Shown here: positions 1-4,459 of the stretch, one piece after another
Layout of the letters: each line of letters opens with the position of its first letter
How positions within the stretch are numbered: position 1 is the first letter of the stretch
Origin: Methanobacteriota archaeon
GTDB taxonomy: Archaea; Thermoplasmatota; Thermoplasmata; RBG-16-68-12
Direction of reading: 5' to 3'
Length of the DNA: 5,373 bases
Assembly: GCA_005878325.1 (NCBI GenBank)
Contig: VBMR01000050.1
Location: 1-5,373, forward strand
Translations under genes and position numbers: made by a program
Notes under the pieces: generated by a model
What the model was told of the DNA's origin: nothing
Database searches by the model: none
Seen by the model: the letters and a program-made list of their open reading frames with translations, nothing else

Positions 1-938
1 GCCTGGGATGGGAGAGTTGCACGGTGAACACGCCCAACGTCGTGCGCAACGCCACGGGAGTCCTTTGGATGTATTACACGGGGTCCGATTGCTATTCCGA
101 GAGCATCGGGGTCGCCGTGTCGTCTTCCTATGCCGGCTTCACCCGGATCCAGAGCCCGCCGGTCCTCAATCCCGGGCCCTCGACCTGGGATACCTCTCTG
201 GTCCGTTTTCCATCCGTTGTCTTCGGATCGATGGATGAGATGTACTTCGGAGGCCGCGACGGTAGCACGTTCGGCCTCGGTTTCGCGTACTCCGAGGATG
301 GGCTCACATGGACAAAATCCGTCCGCAACCCGTTCCTCCGAGGTGGTCCGGGTCCCGCGTGGGATTCGGCGGGCACCGTTGGGGGACAAGTCTTGAACGA
401 TCCAACGGGCGCGCGGCTGTACTATACCGGCTCGGACGGATCCAGGATCCAAATCGGCCTCGCGACGAAGGATACCACTGCACCGACATATGAGCCGGCG
501 GGATCCTTCCTCTCCCGGATTCTCGACTCTCGCTCGAACGTGACCTTGTGGGAGCGTGCCGAGTGGAATCTCTCCCTCCCCATGGGCGCAAGCGCAACCC
601 TCTCCGCCCGAGTTGGGAGCATCCGCACCCCTGATTCGACGTGGTCCGGGTGGACCGCATTCGCGGCAGGTGGGACCGCGTTGTCGCCAGCCGCGTTCCG
701 CGGTAGATACTTACAATACCGAATTGATCTCAGCACACCCGCGGATGACGAGACCCCAATCGTGCGGTCCGTCTCCATCGTTTTCTCGCCATCGGGGGGC
801 CCGCGATCTCCTTACCCCTTCTACTTTAGCGCACCGTTTCTGGTGCTCGTGCTTGTGGGAATTCCCGGAGCCGTATTGGTTTGCGTGATCATCCTCTTCC
901 TCCGTGCCACGCGCCGTCCGCCGACTAGGTGGGGTTGA
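1..938 (+). CDS. C-terminal part of a membrane-anchored surface protein with beta-propeller-type repeats (5' end outside window)
   Basis: The reading frame is open from the left edge (first full codon at base 3), so the 5' end is missing. About 311 residues are visible. Residues 3 to about 157 hold three related repeats. Each opens with W-[D/E]-[S/T] (WES, WDT, WDS), continues with a strand such as LWMYYTGSD, EMYFGGRDG or LYYTGSDG, then IGVAVSS, LGFAYSEDG or IGLATK, and the first two end in PVL/PFL. This is the pattern of five-bladed propellers of the glycoside hydrolase 43/32/130 type, but no catalytic acid can be assigned in this fragment. Residues about 165-262 form a beta-rich module (W..W.L, WSGW, RGRYLQYRIDLS). 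A hydrophobic helix at about 277-300 followed by RATRRPPTRWG is a C-terminal anchor with a positive cytoplasmic tail, so the bulk should lie outside the cell. Glycan binding or cleavage is possible but unproven. The GTG at 24 is not the start, because the repeat pattern continues upstream of it. Confidence 0.8.
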   Translation, partial: LGWESCTVNTPNVVRNATGVLWMYYTGSDCYSESIGVAVSSSYAGFTRIQSPPVLNPGPSTWDTSLVRFPSVVFGSMDEMYFGGRDGSTFGLGFAYSEDGLTWTKSVRNPFLRGGPGPAWDSAGTVGGQVLNDPTGARLYYTGSDGSRIQIGLATKDTTAPTYEPAGSFLSRILDSRSNVTLWERAEWNLSLPMGASATLSARVGSIRTPDSTWSGWTAFAAGGTALSPAAFRGRYLQYRIDLSTPADDETPIVRSVSIVFSPSGGPRSPYPFYFSAPFLVLVLVGIPGAVLVCVIILFLRATRRPPTRWG

Positions 939-975
939 GGGAGCGAACGTCTCAGCTTGCGGAATCCCGCACACA

Positions 976-984
976 CCTTTAAGA
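976..984 (+). promoter_or_regulatory. TATA-like box of the small unit at 1048-1092
   Basis: CCTTTAAGA is the only A/T-rich block in an otherwise GC-rich gap after the surface-protein gene. A start about 25 bases downstream would fall near 1005-1010, giving a leader of about 40 bases before the ATG at 1048. That leader contains a Shine-Dalgarno sequence. The motif is short, so this rests on position and composition. Confidence 0.4.
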
Positions 985-1027
985 TGTCAGCCGCGGACAC
1001 GCAACATCATCAACGGGGCCTGCCCCC

Positions 1028-1035
1028 AGGAGGAG
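1028..1035 (+). promoter_or_regulatory. Strong Shine-Dalgarno sequence before the 14-codon ORF
   Basis: AGGAGGAG is a near-perfect match to the anti-Shine-Dalgarno end of 16S rRNA. It lies 12 bases before the ATG at 1048, slightly farther than usual. The CAGG at 1027-1030 can also pair with CCTG at 1019-1022, while GGGG at 1015-1018 can pair with CCCC at 1023-1026. The two hairpins exclude each other, so access to the site could vary. Confidence 0.45.
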
Positions 1036-1047
1036 TTAGACCCCACC

Positions 1048-1092
1048 ATGGCTTCGAAGAAAACCAAGAAGGCGAAGAAAGGCAAGCGCTAA
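1048..1092 (+). CDS. Possible tiny lysine-rich peptide (14 aa)
   Basis: This is an ATG-to-TAA ORF encoding MASKKTKKAKKGKR, in which 9 of 14 residues are Lys or Arg. I do not recognise it. It is shorter than known minimal basic ribosomal peptides such as L41e, and I see no homology to them. The case for a real gene is its surroundings: a TATA-like box at 976-984, a strong Shine-Dalgarno sequence 12 bases upstream, a hairpin just after the stop and a T-rich tract at 1128-1148. Such a basic peptide could bind RNA, DNA or the ribosome, but that is inference from charge alone. Alternatives are a small non-coding RNA that happens to contain an ORF, or a decayed remnant of a longer gene. The gene faces gatE, which ends tail-to-tail 31 bases away. 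Confidence 0.4.
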   Translation: MASKKTKKAKKGKR

Positions 1093-1148
1093 GCGACAGT
1101 CGCTGCCAACTCGTTGTGGAGTTTCACCTTTTTCTCTTTCCTTCTTTC
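1081..1148 (+). terminator. Hairpin plus T-rich tract, possible terminator of the plus-strand unit
   Basis: AGCGA (1092-1096) and TCGCT (1100-1104) form a 5-bp stem with a CAG loop. A longer alternative pairs GGCA-GCG from 1081 with CGCTGCC at 1101-1107 across one bulged A. About 20 bases on, 1128-1148 reads CCTTTTTCTCTTTCCTTCTTT. Archaeal RNA polymerase terminates at T-rich tracts, with or without a hairpin. The caveat is that the T tract is also the complement of the Lys/Arg/Glu-rich C-terminal codons of gatE, which by themselves would give pyrimidine-rich sequence on this strand. Confidence 0.35.
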
Positions 1149-3010
1149 GATTTCCCTCTAAGGCGCGCCGCAAGCCGTTCGTGCAAGACATCGCTCACGA
1201 GCTTCCCATCGGCTTTGCCGCGGACCCGCTCCATGACCCGTCCCATGAGGGCCTTGTCCGCCCCCTCGCCGCGGGCGGCGATGGCATCCGCAGATTCATC
1301 CAACACGGAATCGACAATTCCTTCGAGTTCCTCGCGGCTCAATCCTTTCACACCGAGCACAGAGATCGCGTCCGTCGCCCGGACGCCCCGGCGAGCCATC
1401 TCCCGCAAGATCTCCGGCATCGCTTCCTTCGCGAACCGTCCGGCCTTCAGGAGGGAGAACAGCTCGCGGAGCCGGTCCACGGGGATCCCGTCGACGTCCA
1501 GGTTCTCGCGGCGCAACTCGCCGAAGGTGTACAGGAGGACCGTAGCCACGACGCGGGCTTCGCCGAACTCGCGGGCGATCATCTCGAACACGTCGTCGAC
1601 GCCTTCCTGCACGAGTTGTCGGGCCTGTTGGTCGTGGATCTCGTACTCGCGGGCCAGACGTCCAACCGTGATCTCGGGCCGCTCGGGAAGGCCTTCGCGG
1701 ATCCGCTCGAGTCGCTCCGATGTCACCCGGATCGGCGGCACGTCCGTTTCCGGATACATGCGCGCTCGGCCCGGGAGGGGCCGGCTGTAGGCGGTCGTCC
1801 CGTCCGGCCGCGGTTCTCGGGTTTCCGGAGGGACGCCCTGGATTGCCGCGGCGGCCCGAGGGAGCATCTCGTCGAACGCGGCTCGCGCCCGGCCTTCTTC
1901 CTCGGCAATCAGGACGAACGCATCCTGGGCCCCGAGCTTCAGCTCGCGGCGGACCGCCTCTACTTCTGCAGGCGTGATGCCGTATGTGGGTAGCTCGTCC
2001 GAATGGAAGATGCCTCCCACCCCGGCAATGCGCGCGTGGGCCGCCAGTTCTGGACCCAGTTTGTCCTTGAGGAGGCCCGCGAACCCTGGGAAGGCCATGC
2101 CGAGGACGACGCCCCCTTTCTTCAGGGCGGAGGCGACGACCTTCGACTCGGTCCCTCGGAACAATGCCGTCAGGTCCCGGGGTTCCGAGGCAACCGATCG
2201 GACGCCGCGCCGCCGCAGTTCCGCGGCGACCTCGAGGAGCATCCGCTGGCGCTCGACCTCCTTCTCGACGAACGTCGCCATGAGCCGAAGTTCTTGGACC
2301 CCTTTGATTTCGATGCGGGCGCCTCCTTCGATTGAGACGTTCACGTCCTCGCGGATGGTCCCGATCCCACGCATTACTTTCCGCGTGGCCCTCAGGAGGG
2401 ATCCGAAGGCGAGGGCCACCTCGCGGGCCTCCTCCGGGGTCTCGATGTTCGGCGTCGTCGCGATTTCGACGAGCGGGATGCCTAAGCGGTCCAGGCGATA
2501 CACGACCTCGCCCTCCGCCTCGCCGAGTTTCCGGGCCGCATCCTCCTCCAGGAGGAGGGTCGGCACCCCGATCCGCTTGCCTCCCACCTCGAGATGGCCA
2601 TCGAGGGCGACGAGCGCGGACCGTTGGAAGCCCGCGGTGTTGGAGCCGTCGATCACGAGCTTCCGCATGAAGTCGACCTCCGCCACGGGCTTGGCGTCCA
2701 ACAGGAGGGCGATCTCCAACGCGATGTCGAGGGCCTCCGGATTGGGCAGGTGCGGCGGCTCCTCGTCCGCTTCGACGAGGCAGGAGTTCGGCGTGGCCTC
2801 ATAGACGAACATGAGGCGGCGTTTCGCCTCTTCAATCGCCGCGGCGTCCACTTCACCCAGCTCGGACTGCGTCGGGCGCAGACGTCGACGGAACCGCAGG
2901 CCCCCCGGTGCATCGACCAGGCCGGAGGCGCACGCGCAGAACAGCTTGTGCGTCGCGAGCTGCTGGTGGATCTCGAGGCCGACCTTCAGGCCCAGGGCGC
3001 GGTAGTCCAT
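1124..3010 (-). CDS. gatE: Glu-tRNA(Gln) amidotransferase subunit E (archaeal GatDE)
   Basis: The product is a cytoplasmic tRNA-dependent amidotransferase subunit. It uses ATP to activate the glutamate on misacylated Glu-tRNA(Gln) and amidates it with ammonia supplied by GatD. This gives Gln-tRNA(Gln) in archaea that lack GlnRS. At 628 aa it has the usual GatE length. Residues 10-28 carry GLEIHQQL and LFCACAS. Residues 42-90 carry RRLRPTQSELGEVD, SCLVEADEEPP and LPN. Residues 115-131 (MRKLVIDGSNTAGFQRS), 171-187 (YRLDRLGIPLVEIATTP) and 211-242 (GIGTIREDVNVS, EIKGVQEL) complete the GatB/GatE catalytic domain. The insert at about 270-430 is the GatE-specific GAD-type domain shared with bacterial AspRS. 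About 450-612 is the helical, YqeY-like tRNA-binding tail (ADKALMGRVMERVRGKADGKL). The last nine residues are mostly Lys and Arg. The ATG at 3010 is chosen because MDYRALGLKVGLEIH matches the family N-terminus; the open frame farther upstream is Arg/Gly-rich noise. Confidence 0.97.
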   Translation of the reverse strand: MDYRALGLKVGLEIHQQLATHKLFCACASGLVDAPGGLRFRRRLRPTQSELGEVDAAAIEEAKRRLMFVYEATPNSCLVEADEEPPHLPNPEALDIALEIALLLDAKPVAEVDFMRKLVIDGSNTAGFQRSALVALDGHLEVGGKRIGVPTLLLEEDAARKLGEAEGEVVYRLDRLGIPLVEIATTPNIETPEEAREVALAFGSLLRATRKVMRGIGTIREDVNVSIEGGARIEIKGVQELRLMATFVEKEVERQRMLLEVAAELRRRGVRSVASEPRDLTALFRGTESKVVASALKKGGVVLGMAFPGFAGLLKDKLGPELAAHARIAGVGGIFHSDELPTYGITPAEVEAVRRELKLGAQDAFVLIAEEEGRARAAFDEMLPRAAAAIQGVPPETREPRPDGTTAYSRPLPGRARMYPETDVPPIRVTSERLERIREGLPERPEITVGRLAREYEIHDQQARQLVQEGVDDVFEMIAREFGEARVVATVLLYTFGELRRENLDVDGIPVDRLRELFSLLKAGRFAKEAMPEILREMARRGVRATDAISVLGVKGLSREELEGIVDSVLDESADAIAARGEGADKALMGRVMERVRGKADGKLVSDVLHERLAARLRGKSKEGKRKR

Positions 3011-3035
3011 CGGCCCAGGAAGCCCGCGGGCCGGG

Positions 3036-3047
3036 ATTAAGCCTTTT
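3036..3047 (-). promoter_or_regulatory. BRE/TATA-like promoter of gatE
   Basis: Read on the minus strand this is AAAAGGCTTAAT. The purine-rich AAAAGG resembles a TFB recognition element and CTTAAT a TATA box. The CTTAAT centre lies about 28 bases before the gatE ATG, so transcription would start at or very near the start codon (leaderless). The box overlaps the TAA stop of the upstream 148-aa gene, so the promoter sits on the last codons of that gene. Confidence 0.55.
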
Positions 3048-3483
3048 CCGCCGCGGCGGGGACGCCGGCCTTCCGCAGCGTTTCCTCGAGTTCCGCGATC
3101 CGGTTCTCCGCCGTCTCGAGTTCCGCTTCGAGCAGATCGATCCGCGCCGCGGACTCCTTGAGTTCCGACCACAGGATGTGGTAGCGGCGGCTCGCGCGGT
3201 ATTCCCGGAGGGGCTCGGGATCCATGGGCTGCGGCTCGCCGTCCGTCGCGAGGATGTTCTTCACGTAGAATTCCTTGTCCAGCTCAGGCATCGCGGCCGT
3301 CCGGAGGAGGAGCTGCTGCGGATACTCCCGCTTCAAGGTCGACGCCGCGCGGAGGGCCATCATGACCGCGTATTCGCCGCAGCAGTTGAAGTCCCGGGTC
3401 GGCACGTGATTCTCCCCGTGGGTCGCCCGGTGCGTCTGCGCGAGCATGTCCCAGATGCGATTGTACTCCTCCTCGGCGGCCAT
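3037..3483 (-). CDS. Uncharacterised 148-aa protein with a Cys-Cys motif and C-terminal coiled coil
   Basis: I do not recognise this protein. Residues 1-80 look like a small soluble alpha-helical domain with conspicuous polar residues: THRATHGENH at 17-26 and RDFNCCGEYAVMMALRA at 30-46. The paired Cys 34-35 with nearby His 18, 22 and 26 could bind metal or form a disulfide, but this is only a suggestion. Residues about 104-139 form an amphipathic, Glu/Leu/Arg-rich helix (LWSELKES, RIDLLEAELETAENRIAELE) with heptad spacing, typical of a dimeric coiled coil. The tail is Ala/Glu/Lys-rich. There is no signal peptide or membrane segment. The ATG at 3483 is chosen because a TATA-like box lies 28 bases upstream; the open frame beyond it has no protein-like character and runs antisense to the membrane-protein gene. 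gatE begins 26 bases downstream, so read-through into gatE is possible. Confidence 0.75.
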   Translation of the reverse strand: MAAEEEYNRIWDMLAQTHRATHGENHVPTRDFNCCGEYAVMMALRAASTLKREYPQQLLLRTAAMPELDKEFYVKNILATDGEPQPMDPEPLREYRASRRYHILWSELKESAARIDLLEAELETAENRIAELEETLRKAGVPAAAEKA

Positions 3484-3506
3484 CGACCCTGGAAACGCGG
3501 TCGCCG

Positions 3507-3520
3507 CCAAAGTACCTTTT
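3507..3520 (-). promoter_or_regulatory. BRE/TATA-like promoter of the 148-aa gene
   Basis: On the minus strand this reads AAAAGGTACTTTGG. It has the same AAAAGG lead as the gatE promoter, followed by TACTTT centred about 28 bases before the ATG at 3483. It is the only A/T-rich block in the 102-base divergent gap (3484-3585). Its complement, ACCTTTTGAT on the plus strand, may also serve the divergent gene at 3586, but that would imply a leader of about 40 bases there. Confidence 0.5.
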
Positions 3521-3585
3521 GATGGTCCCAGGACTGCGACTGGAGCCGATGGCTTCTTGACCCCCGCGCGCCACGGGGACGGCCC

Positions 3586-3933
3586 ATGGGCCGGTTCTTC
3601 GACTTCGCGAAACGCCGGATCGTGGGGTACATCGTCACCTGGACCCTGGTCCTCTTGTTCCTCGGCATCTTCTACCGGGGAAATCCTCCGGCCCAGGCCG
3701 GCGGGTTGTTCATCCTCGGCTTCGCGTTCCTCGGGTCCCTCTTGTACACACGTCGGATGAAGCGAAAGCAGCGGGCCCGCCGGGAGGCGGAGGAACGGGC
3801 GAAGCAGATGCAGGAGGCCTATGCGATGCAGCTCAAGGCGGCGCAGGCGCAATGGGCCCAGCAGATGTGGCAAGCGCAGCAGGCACAGCAGGCCCAAACG
3901 ATACAACAGACCCGCCAACCCGGCGGGCGCTAG
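3586..3933 (+). CDS. Small membrane protein: two transmembrane helices and an Ala/Gln-rich cytoplasmic helix
   Basis: This is a 115-aa protein with no family I can name. A short basic N-terminus (FAKRR) is followed by a hydrophobic helix at about 13-30 (VGYIVTWTLVLLFLGIFY). A short loop (RGNPPAQAGG) and a second helix at about 40-54 (LFILGFAFLGSLLY) follow. The positive-inside rule puts both ends in the cytoplasm. Residues 55-75 are strongly basic and charged (TRRMKRKQRARREAEERAKQ). The rest, about 76-109, is an Ala/Gln/Met-rich helix with AQAQ, AQQMWQAQQAQQAQ repeats that could be a coiled coil or adaptor surface. The start at 3586 is the first ATG after an in-frame stop at 3520. Upstream there is only a weak GGGGA and no clear TATA box. 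The gene runs against its neighbours and separates the 148-aa gene from the 157-aa gene. Confidence 0.75.
   Translation: MGRFFDFAKRRIVGYIVTWTLVLLFLGIFYRGNPPAQAGGLFILGFAFLGSLLYTRRMKRKQRARREAEERAKQMQEAYAMQLKAAQAQWAQQMWQAQQAQQAQTIQQTRQPGGR
3838..3900 (+). repeat. Imperfect GCG/CAG-type codon repeat
   Basis: Near-hexanucleotide repeats of Ala-Gln codons (gcgcaggcgcaa, gcgcagcaggcacagcaggccc) encode the low-complexity tail of the 115-aa membrane protein. The synonymous third bases vary (gcg, gca, gcc; cag, caa). This suggests selection on the Ala/Gln protein sequence rather than a recent slippage expansion. Confidence 0.6.
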
Positions 3934-4403
3934 CGGCTCGGTCCCCGATCCGATTCGCGGTACGGAGAGCGGAGGGTGCCTTCCTCCCGCTTCCGCCGGT
4001 GCTCTTTCTCGTTCTTGAGCCACGCCAGAAGTCGCGACGCGGCGCCGAAGGGCCGGAATTCGAAGATGACCTTGCCGTGCTCCGAGTCCTCCGTGTGAAG
4101 CAGGACGCGTTTGCGCTTGTGGACCACGTCGGTCGTCTCCTCGAGCGGGATTTCGTGGTAGTGCTTTCCTTTCTTCCCACTCGGCAGGTCGAGCCACTCC
4201 ATGTCGAGGAGCAAGAGTCGCCTCCGGGTTTGCCAGACCCACCCCTCCCTCGGCTCGACGAGAGTCTTCTTCGCGATGGCGACGGGCTTGAAGATCGTGT
4301 ACCTCAAGGCACGGTACCCGATGATCTGATCACCGCCGGTGAGGACGGGCTCGTTCGCGTCCGTGAGGACGACGCCCACCTCCCCGACCTGATCGATCTT
4401 CAT
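3930..4403 (-). CDS. Uncharacterised 157-aa cytoplasmic protein, possibly PH-like
   Basis: I do not recognise a named family. There is no signal peptide or membrane helix. Residues 1-50 (ID.VGEVGVVLTD, DQIIGYRALRYTIFKP, VAIAKKTLV) and 55-117 (WVWQTRRRLLLLDMEWLDL, HYHEIPLEETTDVV, KRVLLHTED, KVIFEF) look like successive beta strands. They are followed by an amphipathic helix at about 118-137 (FGAASRLLAWLKNEKEHRR). A run of strands reading 'R-RLLLLD ... IPLEE-TDV ... KVIFEF' then one helix resembles PH/GRAM-like folds in prokaryotes, so a PH-like domain is a reasonable guess, no more. The C-terminal 20 residues are polar and probably disordered. The ATG at 4403 is supported by a TATA-like box 30 bases upstream. 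gatD ends 56 bases upstream on the same strand. The stop codon overlaps the stop of the convergent gene. Confidence 0.75.
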   Translation of the reverse strand: MKIDQVGEVGVVLTDANEPVLTGGDQIIGYRALRYTIFKPVAIAKKTLVEPREGWVWQTRRRLLLLDMEWLDLPSGKKGKHYHEIPLEETTDVVHKRKRVLLHTEDSEHGKVIFEFRPFGAASRLLAWLKNEKEHRRKREEGTLRSPYRESDRGPSR

Positions 4404-4430
4404 TTGACCGTGCCGAACCCTGGGCGCGGG

Positions 4431-4440
4431 ATAAGCTTAA
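4431..4440 (-). promoter_or_regulatory. TATA-like promoter of the 157-aa gene
   Basis: Read on the minus strand this is TTAAGCTTAT followed by CCCGCGCCC, in the 56-base gap after gatD. GCTTAT is centred about 30 bases before the ATG at 4403, consistent with leaderless transcription. The sequence closely resembles the gatE promoter (GGCTTAATCCCGG), sharing GCTTA then TCCCG. This suggests a local consensus. Confidence 0.5.
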
Positions 4441-4459
4441 CGAGCGGACTCACACCGCG

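Noticed and set aside
24..26. GTG as the start codon of the surface protein
   Set aside because: The propeller repeat signature (W-E-S-C-T-V) begins before it in the same frame, so the gene continues off the left edge.
958..971. TGCGG-aatc-CCGCA hairpin after the surface-protein gene
   Set aside because: It has a 5-bp stem with no T tract immediately following and lies just upstream of the TATA-like box. It is too weak to call a terminator or operator.
1181..1993. Long plus-strand open frame (270 codons) across gatE
   Set aside because: It lies antisense to unmistakable gatE and its product is Arg/His/Pro-rich with no domain pattern. Long shadow frames are expected in GC-rich DNA.
3011..3172. 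N-terminal extension of gatE by 54 codons
   Set aside because: The extension is Arg/Gly/Glu-rich low-complexity sequence that overlaps the upstream gene in another frame. The family N-terminus starts at the ATG at 3010, with a TATA-like box at the right distance.
3509..3520. Near-palindrome AAAGTACCTTTT in the divergent gap as an operator
   Set aside because: Only the GTAC core is truly symmetric. The block is better explained as the BRE/TATA region of the 148-aa gene.
3484..4242. N-terminal extension of the 148-aa gene by about 250 codons
   Set aside because: The frame is open only because it is antisense to the membrane-protein gene and overlaps the 157-aa gene. The composition is not protein-like, and the promoter-like box supports the ATG at 3483.
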